DNA from: Thozetella sp. PMI_491
Lineage: Eukaryota; Ascomycota; Sordariomycetes; Chaetosphaeriales; Chaetosphaeriaceae
Assembly: GCA_021432635.1 (NCBI GenBank)
Contig: MU270040.1
Location: 566,323 to 630,322 of the forward strand
Direction of reading: 5' to 3'
DNA length: 64,000 nt
A program made the translations under genes and the position numbers. The notes beneath the pieces were generated by a model that was not told where the DNA came from, did not search any database, and saw only the letters and a program-made list of their open reading frames with translations. This document shows positions 1 to 12,400 of this stretch, one piece after another (within the stretch, counting starts at the first letter, position 1; each line of letters begins with the position of its first letter).

Positions 1-2167
1 CGACGACGAGGCAGAAGAAGTGGAAGACATCCTGCCTTTGGGGGGAGGGTCGTCAAAGATGTGGAGGGGGTCGAGCGCCGGGCTACGGTGTCTCGTGTTA
101 GGAGAGGAAGGGGGGGCAGCAGATGTCACTGATGAGTGTTAGGAGGCGATGCAGGGGAGGGAAGGAGGAGGGTATGTTATCTACTCTTGGTGTCTTCCTG
201 GTCTTCCTCCATCTTGACGCCGACATTTGTCTTGTGCTTTATATCCATGCTGAGGCATCCGATGGCACGAGGCTATCTCGACCAACTCGTGTGATGGATG
301 TATGGCGGGCTGGTCCGTCGAGCCCGCGTGCTGGGTCGGCTGCTAGTCCTTCTTGGCTGAGCAAACGCGACGTCGTTGGTGGTGAGCTTCGTATCCCCCA
401 CACCGATGAGCTAGTTAGAGTGATCTTTCTCGATTCACTTCTCCAAGGACCCTTGCATGTGTAATCTAACGTGGCCAGGGAGGGCGGAATCACGTCTTCG
501 TATAAGGTCAATCGTAACAAGTATCCAAGTCCCGTGTGAGTTTCATCCCAGGAGAGGGCGTGCCTTACTAGATATCAGCTCTGCGGAACGGGCTGCATAG
601 GTGTGGGGGGGTGGTATTGTAGCCCTAAGTAGCGAGGGACATGAAGGATGTACCGAAAAGGGGAAGGAGGGGGTGTGGTAGCCCTGGAGGCATGGACGTA
701 GGCAGGGATGGTGTGGGAGTGGTCACCACGCCAGCTCCGCCATAGTGCCATAATGACTCCCGGATCCAAAGACTTGGCTCGGGGTCCACTCCTCGCGGCT
801 CCCTTGGGACTGACTGGAGCCCCGGGCGTTCTGACTGCTAGGCTGTGGATAGAGTGGCCAACAGCATGCAGGTACTGTACGACGGATAGGCTATCCTCTC
901 ACAAGAGCAGTTTTGGACCAGTCGGTACTAGTGGAGACGTGTGATTCGGTAAGGCCGTGCAGCTCAGCCCTCGAAGTTAAGTGTCGTCGTAACGGCGAGC
1001 CAATCAGCGTGCGCCTAGTGCTGATGAACTTCGCCCTCGGGGAAGAAAACTTCATCCTCCCTCCCCTCCCGAAGCTGCTGTGGGTGGCCAGCAAACCGGA
1101 GGGGGGGGAGATGACATCACGCCGGGGAATTCTCCTCTTGAACCACGCGATCTAAAGCCTCACCGATGCCCCGATTTGCAACACGATAGAGTAGCATGTG
1201 GATAGCCGCGCACCTTGGCTCAGGAACACAGCACCCGGGCGGCGGCGATGAGGATTCCCGGCAATCCAGTAGATGCAATGCGATCAGAGATTGCTTTCGA
1301 TGCTCAATGCTATGGGCAAGGCTGGCTAAATTGCGGAACCCCGTCGGGGAACACTCCGTCGGGGAACACTCTGCCAAACATGATGGATGTGAATCCTCCC
1401 GCCGAGGCAGACCGGGTGATAGAACTTCGGAATCTGCCATGCCTGTGCCATTCGACGCCATTCGACGCCGTCCGAAACGTGCATGCTTGCGAGCCGAGGG
1501 GGCCGTTACGGGTGGCCCCTTACGAAATAGGGCTCACAATAGGGCTCGTCTTGATAAGCGGGTATAAAAATGGACGGCGAGGTGAAAGGCCTTGCGGGGC
1601 GACTTCCATGCACAATGGCGCTGGCCACGAGGCGATAAGCTTCCACGGGTACGCAGAAGGCTACCCCTGCTGAGGTAGTAGGGCTATAACTTTTGACTGC
1701 TGAGGTAAGACAAGGTGGCCGTAGCCGGGGGTAGGGGAGCAGACGGAGCTGAGCAGTTGGGTCTTATTCCCAAGGCCACGCCAAAGACTCGCCAGTGGGG
1801 TATGAGTAATCCTTGACAGGCGTCTATCGCGCTAGCGCGCTTCCCTTTCACATCCCGGAGGGAGGCTGAAAGAAGGCCGTCCAGGGGATCTGCAGGGTGT
1901 CGGCACTCGCAGTATGTATTTGATTGTCCCAAAGCGACTTAACTAGAGGTTAGCGCTAATGCTTCCGCAGTCCGGGGGAGGCTGGTGCGTCTGCATACCC
2001 AATCTCCCGTCAAGCCAGGGTCGATCAAGGCATCCATGCTCTCTAGCGAAGACGGAGGCTCAGCTGAGTCCGAGGGCGGCGGGTCCAGCTCCCAGCCGGA
2101 GGCAGCCGCAAGCGAAGCTGCCAGTGGTTCTGGTAAGGCTGAGGGGTACGACTGCCCCTTCCAGTAG
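1..2167. other. Left edge, no recognisable gene
   Basis: No reading frame here matches a family I recognise, and none is joined by good splice signals into a longer protein. The frames present are short, overlap on both strands and lack domain-like composition. The interval downstream of the regulator gene's stop (2168) would hold its 3' UTR. It contains several small direct duplications (1341-1370, about 1447-1466, and repeated short phrases at about 1528-1548 and 1668-1705), as expected of unselected DNA. A partial or lineage-specific gene cannot be excluded. Confidence 0.5.
1341..1370. repeat. 15-bp perfect tandem duplication
   Basis: The unit CCGTCGGGGAACACT occurs twice head to tail (1341-1355 and 1356-1370). 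A second small duplication, GCCATTCGAC twice, lies about 80 bp downstream near 1447-1466. These look like replication-slippage products in non-coding DNA. No function is implied. Confidence 0.9.
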
Positions 2168-4706
2168 TCACTTGTTGTGGCTGGTGCTGTTGACTGTGGC
2201 GCCAGGGGCATCCTTTCGCCCTCCGGCGCGAACGGGGGATCGCTCGATCCTAGATGTAATGATCGTCAGACCTACTCTCAGCCGCGAGGGCTCTAAGAAG
2301 AGGATAAAGCACAAAACAGGAAGGAGGGTCTCACTGCTCGTAGCCGCGAAGTCAAGCTGGAATGGCGCTGGACAATTCACGTCCAGCCGCGCGGCTGCAC
2401 TATCCACAGACTCCGGGCTGCTCTCGAACGCGGCCCCCGTCGACATGGTCAGCATCCGCGATAGGATTTTGAAGGCACGGTTCGCCTCGGAGGACTCGTG
2501 CCGCATTGTCTGCCAGATCGACCGCGATGTACGTAAAATCTCCAAAAGTTGCTCCTTCGGAATGACCGCCTCGGTCTTGTTGAGGGTGCTGAACGCTCTG
2601 ACTGCACTGGCCGACGCATCCGGGCTCTTCTCTGCCGCGTAGATGTACGACAGCTCAAGACAGAGTATCATGTCTGCCAGCAGAAAGTCATGAACACTCA
2701 GACTAGAGAGAAACCACCTCTCCTTGGCCAGCCGACCACCCGGCTGGATCTCACAGTGGATGTCGTACTGGTGCCGCAAGGTCTTTGTTGCTGCATCGAG
2801 GCAGGTCAGGCGAGAATGCGCAACCTGCGTTGTCATGTGAGCAATACCCAAATACTTCCGATGCAGTATGGACCGCGACTTCTGGTACAGCAGCTCGATC
2901 CAGTAGCGCTGCATAATGAGGTTAATGGGGTCGATCAGCGACTGGCTGAAGGGCCGGTACCGTAGGCTAGACGGCAGGCTGTCGTGGACCTCCTCCAGTG
3001 TCTTGTCTAGCTGCATGATTTCGCTATACTTGACTGGCGAACGCGATGTTATCGCTGTAACGATGTCTCCAAAGACATTGAGGATCCGGTTCTTTACGAT
3101 GGTGTATAAAGTCAAGGTTCGCTCACTCTCCGGGCGGGAAGGTGGAAGCTCCTTGGTGTCCTCGTCAAAATCTTCATCGAGCAAGTTCCTCGGTGGCTCG
3201 GTGTCATAGAAGCGAGAGTGGATATTTCCGGGCAGTCCGAACTGGAAAGAAACCAAGAGGTCGACGCCGACGAGGACGGTCCATATCCTGCGGCGCATTT
3301 CCCCTTCGAACGGTGGCATCTCGGGGTAGTGCCTCGGATCACGATGAAAGCCCATATGCATTGCTAACCGGAGCACAATGGAGAGCAAAACCGAGGTCCC
3401 AAGCATCGCATCGGTTTCGCGGAGATACTCAGTGCCAAAGTACAGGATCAGAGTTTCTACCTTGTACTCCCCAGGTTTGGTGTAGTCATCCAGGGCGAGA
3501 CATTGGGCACCACGAACTCGATATGCATCAAAGACCTCAAGAGGCGGGCCAAGATTTCCAGGGATCTCCTCATCGCCTCTCATACAGAAGAGAGAGGTGT
3601 GACAGATCATCACAAACAAGAGCCCCAGCCAGGTGAAGGTAGTTTGGCTCGGGTCCTCCCAGAACCGGTTGTAGTTCTGGAGGAAGGTTTTGACATGGAA
3701 GATGATCCACGCCGGCTCGCCTGCCTGGAAGAAACGGGCCACGATTCTGTCCATGGCAGGTCGAGGAGGGAGATGCGCCAACATCTCCGGGATTGTCGCT
3801 TGCGGGAATGCTCCTAACAACAGCACAGGGCCCCGCTTCGTGACAGCCGGGTCGATGACGGGATCATGGTCAACCGTCTTGAGATTATTAGTTAATTCGG
3901 TGATCTAGACCATACGACAAGGTCAGCTCCGTATCCCCATGTAACCGCAAGATCACTTGTTCGAGGACATACGTCATCTAGGATAGCCTCCCAGTTCGCC
4001 GAGTCAACATATCGGAGGTCGTCCACGATGTGACCAGCCGTCTCGTTGAGCACCTTGCACACAATTTGCCTATCTTCATCCTCGGAATGGCCGCCATCGG
4101 GTGGCTGTGGGCCAGAAGGCGGGCCGGGCTCGGCGCCGTCTCGGCGTTGGGACTTTAGAACCTGAACAAGATGCTCCAGGTGCCGGATCCTGGCCTGCAT
4201 CGAGGGCTCACTCAGGGTACCCTTAGTCCGCGGGAAAGTACCCAAAGACAATGGTGATTCAGCTCCCGGGCCGGGGGCGCCGCCACGAGGGGTGACATAT
4301 GGGATGTAGTGGCATGTCGACGTGATGCTACGCTTCTCGCATTGGTCACACGGCGATTGGCGATTACACTTTAGTCTAGGCGTCCCAATTAGTGGTAGGA
4401 ACATGTGGAGCTTGGAAACGGCCTCGGAAAAAGCAGAGCAGACTCTGACGCCCCCAGCCGGAAGGCATTGACTCTGCCACGATGTTGGTGACACACCGAG
4501 GAGACCGTGATTCTCGCCGAGAAACGTCGCCAGGCGGCACGCAATCGCGGCAGCCGGGAGGGAGGGGGGACAGCGGGCAGTAGCGCTTACTTCTTTTCCC
4601 TGCAGGTCGTGCAAGAGAATCGAATTCGGTTCCTCTTCTTTTGCTCCGGGGTTGCCAATTCCGGGCCAGAGAACCCTATGGCCGATTCCTCCGGGCCAAG
4701 GTCCAT
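2168..4706 (-). CDS. Zn2Cys6 fungal-specific transcription factor
   Basis: A nuclear DNA-binding regulator. Exons on the minus strand are 4706-4591, 4375-3973 and 3904-2168, giving about 751 aa. Intron 1 (215 nt) splits the zinc cluster; joined, it reads C-x2-C-x6-C-x5-C-x2-C-x8-C with cysteines at about residues 32, 35, 42, 48, 51 and 60. It is followed by a basic linker and a short heptad-like stretch (residues ~110-130). The large last exon holds the fungal-specific transcription factor middle-homology domain (roughly residues 230-420), including the phrases GTSVLLSIVLRLAMHMGFHRD and RRRIWTVLV. The start at 4706 is the first ATG in frame; the frame stays open upstream but without an ATG. 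The C-terminal 60 residues look less conserved, and a late intron there is possible. The targets cannot be told from sequence. Confidence 0.82.
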
Positions 4707-5666
4707 GACTGCGTGGCTCAGGCGCAACGTCGGCAAGCCACCATGCGAAACAGAGCGGCAATCCTTCGGCAGCCAACGGAATGCAGGAAATCGAGCAGAC
4801 AGGCGGGAATCTGCGTGCCGGATATGGCTACTTTGTCCAGGTTCCTTCGTCGTCGGTGCCAATACCTACCTCTCGCTCAGCTAAGCGGGATGTCCCACGA
4901 TTTGTAACGGAGCCATGACCATGCTTACTCATCGCTCTTTCCTTTCCTGACATCGCTTGGTGAATATTTTATACTGCTGCCTACGCTTGTCCACCGTTGT
5001 GGCGGACGCGATCAATCGCGCCACATGGCCTCGAAGTTGGATCGAGCCATCTAAATGGAGCAATTGCGAAGTTGATGCCGTTCTCAAGTCTCACGTATCG
5101 TATACCACTCTGAAGCCTCGCCTGAAGACTCACGGCGTGACGCCATCCGGACATCGGCGCAGGCAGCGGGTATCTTGGCGGGGCGGGGCGGTGGGCCTCG
5201 ACCAGCGTTCCGTTTTTCCCTCCTCGTACAAGCTCCTCATGAGGAGAGGCCTCTTGGGAATAGCATTCTGAGGCAACCAAGAGTCCTCAGACTTTAGAGC
5301 CACAGCCAAGGGCAGCGAATGAGGCTAAGAGTGAGGCTGATACTGAAGCTGGTAAATAGTGGCTTGATCCTTCCCAGGGATCTGGTAGTGGGGTAACCCT
5401 AACCCCCCGCTGGTTTCATTAATCCAAAGACCCCGCGACAAAGCGACAAAGAGGCCCCCACCCAAAATGACATCAGGCCTCGGGGTCAAGCTACCTGCCT
5501 AGACGCGTAACTCACACGCGGCTTCGCATCTTGGGGTGCAACTCGCTCCCGTCATACTGACGACCTATTTGAGACTTTGGACGATACCCGGCCACTTTCC
5601 TTAGCCTCTCGATACTCTTCAGCCGCACTCCATCGCTCCCCTCAGCTGTCGCCGCTTGGCAGCAAC
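4707..5666. other. Divergent intergenic region
   Basis: This is the shared upstream region of the minus-strand Zn2Cys6 regulator and the plus-strand EI24-like gene. I see no gene in it. A single telomere-like phrase (CCCTAACCCC, near 5397) occurs only once. Around 5280-5350 the short phrase GAGGCT recurs. Both promoters must lie here, but I cannot point to specific operator sites. Confidence 0.5.
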
Positions 5667-6635
5667 ATGCCACCATCGCCAAGTGACCCCGGCCATGGCA
5701 TCGCGCATGCACAGGCAGTGGTCGCTTCATGGCGGCCCGTGATGTATCTGAGGCGGGCTCTAAGGTCGGCAGCATATCCACTCCAGGGAATATGGTACTT
5801 TCTACAGCACCCTGAGTTCTACCCGCTCTTCTCAGGGCGCCTACTGCCACTATCCATCATCTCTTGCCTTGTATACTTCATCCTCTTCACCTTTGCGTTC
5901 CTCCCTCAGTTTGCCTTCCTCGCTATCTTCCATGGCTGGGGGGCCTGGGTTAACGCCGTCGTCCTGGTACTCGGCGAAGGTCTTGTGATCATCCAGGGCT
6001 TATTTGAGGGCTTCTTTGTGGACGAGTGTCGTGTGGACGTGTTCGACGTAAGGCCCAGCTCCCTTGCTCCCTCCATGTCGCCCCAGAGACCCTGTGCAGC
6101 TAATAGGATACTCAATTAGGCCACATTGATCAATGAAGGCTTTGTCGACCTCATCGCTCCTCAGCGAATCCTGTTCCCGGAGGCGCCCAACTCTGTCAAG
6201 ATGCTCGGGAAACCCACCAGCCGAGCCGAGTACCAGCCGTGGAGCTTGGTCCAGATTGCGGAGCTCATCGTCTACCTCCCTCTCAACTTGATACCGTACA
6301 TTGGGACGCCTGCCTTCATCATCATCACTGGCGCCAGGCTGGGGAAGCTGTCCCACCACCGGTGGTTCAAGCTCCGTGGCCTAGATAGGAAAGAGACTAA
6401 GAAGGAGCTGCGAGAGAGGGCATGGGAATACACCTGGTTCGGGACCGTTGCCATGATCCTTGAGCTCATCCCGATCTTGAGCTTTTTCTTTCTGCTCACT
6501 ACTTCGGCTGGAGCAGCACTCTGGGTTGTACGGATGGAAACAGAGGCCAGGCAGCGCCTAGCAGAGAACCAGGCCCCGCCACAGCAACCCCTGGCGTCGG
6601 ATCCGCCTCCTGCATACCACGATGATCCAGTCTAA
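5667..6635 (+). CDS. EI24/RRT8-like integral membrane protein
   Basis: A multi-pass membrane protein of about 298 aa. Exons are 5667-6047 and 6120-6635; the intron is 72 nt, starts GTAAGG and ends TTAG. The ATG at 5667 (AACATG context) is the first one in frame. Hydrophobic segments include ISCLVYFILFTFAFLPQFAF, VNAVVLVLGEGLVIIQGLF, IVYLPLNLIPYIGTPAFIII and VAMILELIPILSFFFLLTT. The phrase NLIPYIGTPAF followed by a large-gap basic loop is typical of the EI24/CysZ family as found in fungi, where RRT8/LDS proteins act on lipid droplets and the spore wall. The C-terminus is proline-rich and ends in PPPAYHDDPV, a PPxY motif (PPAY) that could bind a WW-domain ubiquitin ligase (inference). Confidence 0.78.
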
Positions 6636-7804
6636 GGTACGAGGTGCCAGGATAACCTGCCGCTATGGCAAGAACACCATCAAATTCACAATATTTCTTA
6701 TCTTACGCTCCTGTCTCTGTTCCTCCTGCGTACCTTATTTGTGACAATATAAGTGGATCAATCGCAGCCCCTTTGCACCTCCCAATAGAAACAAACGGCT
6801 GAATCAAGAGCCTAAGCTGCCTGGGTGCCTACCTTACCTTTCAAGTCGGTAGGTAACTTAATAGGTAGGTACATCATGGCACGCAGTTGCGGCTGTAGGT
6901 AGGGGCCATCGGCAGCCACGAAGTAACTGGCCAGCAGCTCATCGACAAGAGCAATCTCTCTGGTCAGTAGCCAGCCCAGGAAAGAACAAGTCATCCATGA
7001 GAGGAAGCACAGACGCTCCACATCATCTGTGAAGTTTCAGGCAAGCCTGCCCGAGGAAGTCACGCTATTGTTGTGCGCAGGGAAGCTACTGGGCTCCTCA
7101 AGACAGGAAGGAGGCTTTCGAGGGCCTTGGTAGCCAAAACGGAATGCCGCTCAGACTGACAGATCGCATGCCTTGGAATCATCAAGTCTAGTCGACATAC
7201 ATGTGGCCAGACTTGCGAGTCGATAACATACGCAGAGTAGGCTGCATGGCGCGTGTCTATCCTCGACCTCTGAGTCCAACTTCAAGACCAATGTTGGCGG
7301 ACCGCTTTGCCTGAACGTCTTCCCGCTTTCCCAATATATAATATTTAGCGTGAGGTTCCTTCTCCTCAACAATCGAGTGTCGGAGGCAAGCGTGTGTGGG
7401 CCCAGCTCTCTGCACTGCGCTGCATCTCCGCTGCCTAGTCCTGTCCCGGGCTCGAAGCCGCTCTTTCCTCGACGGGAAGACCGCCATGAGGTGATGGCAG
7501 GATGGGAATATTCCACATCCTTTTGGATGTCACTTTCCTCGGACGATTTTTGGTAGTTCCTAAAAGGTAGAAGTCTGGCCTCCCGTCCTCCCAGGATTTC
7601 TTTTCTGCTTCATCCCATTCCACGTCACCTCGTCTCTTTCTCATCAACTCTCGTCCATCTCCGCCAGATCTCCCACGTCACTCGTTACCTTGTATCTTCT
7701 CTCCCGGGAGATTCTGTTAATTTTTCGTCATCTAATCACTTCTGATCAACCTCGTCGTGGGCTGACCGCAGTTGTCATCCACTTGGCACCAAGCCGACGC
7801 CGAG
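6636..7804. other. Intergenic region and promoter of the mucin-like gene
   Basis: No gene seen. The left half holds several copies of a TAGGTAGGTA/ACCTACCTTA phrase (about 6829-6900). The right end (about 7570-7800) is pyrimidine-rich on the plus strand, as is common in fungal 5' leaders, and runs directly into the ATG at 7805. Confidence 0.5.
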
Positions 7805-10800
7805 ATGCGTGCCCTCACCTCGGCCGGTGTCCTCGCGGGCATCGCCTGGCTGACGTCTGGAGCCGTGGTTCCTAGAGAGTGAGTTTCATCACAGCAGCTC
7901 TCCGCTTCAGCCATTCCGCCGCATTTCAGCTTGGGTTAACTGTCGACTAACTTCTCCAGTCCAAATGATTCTACTTGTTCGGCCAACCCGGCGACCATCT
8001 TCATCACTGTCACTAAGCCCAACACGGCTGCCCCTTCCATCATCTACGAGACGGTTCTCAGCACCGTTTCTGTAGCCGCTACGACAGTCACTGTCGCACC
8101 TGGCGGTCGTGGCTCTCCGAATGATCCCTCTTCGTCCTGCACTTCGCCCCTCAGTGTTTCTGGTCAATCTCCAAGCATCGTTCCCGATCCGGAAGCACCT
8201 CACGGATCTCCCCTCATCCCTGTTCCTGTTTCTACCACATACTCCGGCTCTGCCGTCTCGTCTTCCGGTCCAGGTGGATCTACTCAGGGTCCTGAGGTCG
8301 TCACTGTCACCATCGACCCAGTTGCCCCTTCGCCCGGCTTCCCAGGGTCCGGAGAGAGCTCTCCATGCGCCACAGGACCCAATCCAGATCAGGTCCATAG
8401 CACAACGACGATCTTCAGCACCAGCTATCTCACAGTCAATCCCGAAGTCACCGTCGATCAGGTCACGGTCACCAAGCCCATTGCAACAGTCACCGCCACG
8501 GAAGGACCTCGCCAGCCTGAACCAGAGGGGACAGATTCTGGTAGCCCTGACAATTTGAGCACGACATGCCCACCTGTTGTTATCACCGTCCCTCCCGGCT
8601 CTGGAAACCCTCTCCAGTCTGCCGTAACAATCACCATCAATCCAACCAATGGACAGTCTCTGACTACGATAGCACCAATCCCAACCTCCGCACCCGGTTC
8701 AGGTGCCGGGCCCAACGCACCATGTGATCCATCGTCCGCGCCCGGCACTGGTGGTCAAGCTACATCGACACCCATCCAAGGCCCTTCCGCTGGAGCAGGT
8801 GGCATCTCTGCACCCAGCCCTGGAGGTGATATGCCCAATCCCGCATCGGCTGGTGGTCAATGCCAACCGGTCCTTATCACATACACTCTTCCTCCGAGCC
8901 CAGGAGAGACTTCCTGCAGCACCGGCGTTGCCATTGTCACCCCATCCCCCCCATGCTCTCCTAACCCAGGAGCGGCCCAGCCGACAATCTCTGCTGGAGC
9001 ACCTAGCAACTCAGGCCAGCCCTCCTTAGTCACAGTTGTCATCCCAACAGTACCTAGTTCGCCATCTGCTTCGGCAGGACCATACGGCCCCGGTCCGTTT
9101 GGCGTCTCTAGGTCTGCTTCCTCATCCGTGGAGCTAATCACATTTACAGTCCCTGCAGGACCAGATGGCTCTCCCGGTTCTACAGGTGTCATCACCATCG
9201 CATCGGATGTATCACCCACGGGATCCCCAGGACAGGCCTCTGACGGCACCGTCCAAGCCAGTTCTTCATGGCCACTCCCGGACTCGGGATCGGACAGCAC
9301 CCGGCCCCTCACCATCCTTCAGCCCACCACTGTCACCGTCCAGCCGGACTTCACAAGTATGCCTGTGCCGGAGTCTTCAGGTAATGGTGGCACCTACCCT
9401 GCTGGATCGAACCCTTCGAATGGGCAGGTTGGCACGGGATCTGTGGTTCAAGTCACCTACACAGTCCCAAGAGCGTCCGGTTCTGGCTCATCCACTTACA
9501 CTGTCACGTATACTGAAGAGGCCACTCCTCCTGTCACCGTCACAGTTCCAGCGGGCGAGGTTACAGTCACGCTCGCAGTCCCTTCCTCCGGGGGTGCCAG
9601 CCCGTATGAGGCAACTTCAGGATCCTCCGATATTCCAGCCAGTCCTTTTGCATCGGGTTCTGCACCAACGAACAACGGTCCAGCCCAGTCGGACTCCAAC
9701 CCCGAAGTCGTCACAATCACCTATACCCCAGGATCTGAGCCTCTCCCTAGCAGTGGCTCGTCACCCTCTCCTGGTCTTGGACAAGGCGGGTCTAGTGGTT
9801 CTTCCACCAGCTTCAACCCAAGCCTTCCCGATACCACCTCTGGAGCTCCTGGATACAACAGCGCTCAACCTCAATCCCCTTCTGTCGTCAACCCGGCCAG
9901 TGGAACATCGCGTTCCAGTGGTCCTAGACCAGAAGTCGTCACTGTTACCCCCGTCGGAGCGACTTCGCCAATCGTCGTGACATTCACTCCAGGAGAATCT
10001 GTCACTTTCGCCCCTTCGCCCACTGGCCCAACCATTGTCCCTATCCCTGGTCCCGTTGAGTCTGGATCCATCACAGCCTACGGCCCCAGTACATCGCCAG
10101 GCCCCAACTCTAGTCCCACCAACCCTCCGGCTTCTGGACCTTCAATTGTTATTGTCACCGTCGCCCCTGGGTTGTCGTCCAACGCACAGGATTCTAGCAC
10201 AGCACAAGCAGGGCAACAGCCCACACCTGTCACAGCGGGCGGGTCTCCATCGCCAACTATCATCATCGTGACCACGCTGTTTCCCGACAACAATCCCAAC
10301 CCTACTTCATCTCCTCATGTGTCCTTCGTTTCGCCTGTTACCATCACCTACACGGTTCCTGACCAGTATGGACATAGTTCAGTGCTTATGACGCTGACAA
10401 CAAATGTGCCCGTGCCTTCCCCAACCCACCCCAGCGGTTCCGTGGTAATATTGACACTCCAAGCACCCACGAGCACAGGGCCTTCGGAAATCACCATCTG
10501 GCCTTCCTCTACAACAGCGTGTTCCACCAGCGACCTTCAAGGTGCCGGTTCCCCGAGTGGCGCACCCGGAGGTTCGCCAACGGGAGGATTCCAGCCTTCC
10601 GGAGCTCAGGGAAGTTCTATCACCTGCACTACCTTACAGACCAGTTACACATCTCCTCAGGCTGGATCCAACCCTTCAGGGGTTTCGGGGACTTCCTTAC
10701 CCACACCCAACGAGTCCGAAGGGCCTGGCCATTCTACGTCGTGTAGCGAAGACTCGAATCATGGAACCACAGTCACCAGCGCTTCGTCAACCACATCGGC

Positions 10801-12400
10801 GGATGACATGCCTCTCCCCCAGACTGAAATCCCTCTGAGCAGAGGTGCGTCGACGGATACGCAGGGTCCGAACCCGAACCCCGACCAGACCACTGCAGAT
10901 CAGCCACAAGACACGGAGACTGATTCACCGTCTCTGTGGCCATCCCCAACCCCGTCATCAGGCCTATCTAGCTCCCAACTTGGCATGTACACATTCTCTG
11001 GCGGGCAATACGCGACAGGAGCCCATCAGCATGGAACAGACGTGCCGGCTCTCTCATCGGTCACTTCCAACGGGTCACCCCTCCCCACAACAGCTGCTCC
11101 GACCGAAATTTCTTCGAGCTCGCTTCCCCTGGGCACCACTTCAGCAGGGCTAGCTGACTCGAGCGTTGCACCAGTATTTGGGTCAAGAACAGAAACAGGG
11201 AACACCATTAGCCTCAACTCTACCATCTTGAGTACCCCGAAATCCTCCCCTGTTTCAACTGAGAGCCCCCTTGCCACTACTCCACCATCTACGGAAGCTC
11301 CTAGCACGCTCCTGTCTGCTGGGGCTCCAGTCACTGCGCCCTCGACAGCGACCTCTAGCAACGCTACAGCAACTTCATCTCCCTCGACGGCAAACACCAC
11401 ACTAGTGGAGAGCTCTACAAGCCTACCCGAATCTTCGAATTCCACCGCCATCGCAACGTCGGCCAACACCCCCGCTGTGACTAGCAACTCGGGGGCCACC
11501 GGCGCAACATCCACAGAGCAGTCGTCCATCACTGGCATTGCCAGCACTTTCGGCTCGGTTCCCACGGATGTGAATGCTACTACATCATTTACTGGGCCGT
11601 TTAACTCGTCTATTCCAACTCCCTTGTCTTCGACCGCGTTCAATTCGACTGCCGAGATCACGGAGCCCACCTCCACCTCGGGAACTTCACCATCAGCGCG
11701 GGCCATACACTGCGGCAACGTCGCTGACCGTGGAGGATTTGTTCTCCAATTTGACGACCTCCCACCCCTCCAGGTTTCCGATCATGCCGACCCCAGCTCT
11801 GTCCGCCCAATGCCTGTACCCGAACCATATCGCCGCTTTAGCTTTTCCTCTGGGTTCAAAGTCGAGCCGCCGCCTACCTCTCGATTCCACCCCTCCTCCG
11901 GCAAGCTCATGCTCCTTCATAACTCGTCGAACAGTGACCCAGCCCAGATCGGCGTCGGTCCACTAGATGCCAACCCTTGCTTCCGTTTCGATTTCGTAGG
12001 TGCCAGCCTTGGGTGCAACTCCACTGACCTAGCATGTGTCTTCAACATTACTGCCCTTCGTCGGGATGGGACTGGAGCTGTTGCCCAGAACAGCAAGATC
12101 CTCGAGGTTCCAGCCTGCACGAAGAAGACCGGCTGCACGCTCGAGCCCCGAGCCATCGATCCCACCGAAGGCTTTTCCAACTTGGTTGGTGTGAACATCA
12201 CACTCACAGTCGGGGGACATCAGCAGGCGTGGTGGGTTGATGATATCAAAATTGCCTGGTCCGACAATAGCTGCAGTGCCGGAAGCTGCCGCTCCGAGGT
12301 GCCCAACAACATCATGGCTCCAGCCAGTCGCTTTTCACAGGCGGTGCACCAGGCCAGAGGTCTCCTACGCTGGGCAGTTCGTGGAGTGCAAGATGAGTGA
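7805..12400 (+). CDS. Giant secreted mucin-like surface protein
   Basis: A protein of about 1504 aa. Exon 1 (7805-7878) encodes a signal peptide (MRALTSAGVLAGIAWLTSGA); an 81-nt intron ends at CAG 7957-7959; exon 2 (7960-12400) is one 4.4-kb open frame. Most of the chain is Ser/Thr/Pro/Gly-rich. Short alternating hydrophobic strands such as VTITYTVP, VTVTVPAG, VVTFTPG, IIIVTTLFP and VILTLQAP recur, suggesting beta-strand modules in an O-glycosylated stalk. Residues ~1020-1260 become purely Ser/Thr/Ala-rich with many N-x-S/T sites. The last ~230 residues are a different, less repetitive cysteine-containing domain (FVLQFDDLPPL, ANPCFRFDFVGASLGC, WWVDDIKIAW) that looks globular and is the only part likely to be conserved. 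No GPI signal is seen at the C-terminus. Probable role: adhesion or surface coat (inference). Confidence 0.85.

Noticed and set aside
1684-2211. Open frames of 60-90 codons near the 3' end of the regulator gene
   Set aside because: No family features, non-ATG starts in part, and placed in the probable 3' UTR.
5390-5412. Telomere-like CCCTAACCCC
   Set aside because: Only one copy; no array and no chromosome-end context.
8857-11718. Long antisense frames within the mucin-like gene
   Set aside because: They arise from the biased codon use of the Ser/Thr/Pro-rich sense strand.
9000-12000. Repeats that might suggest a CRISPR-like array or minisatellite
   Set aside because: The repetition is at the protein level only; DNA units are irregular in length and sequence, and the DNA is an open coding frame in a eukaryote.
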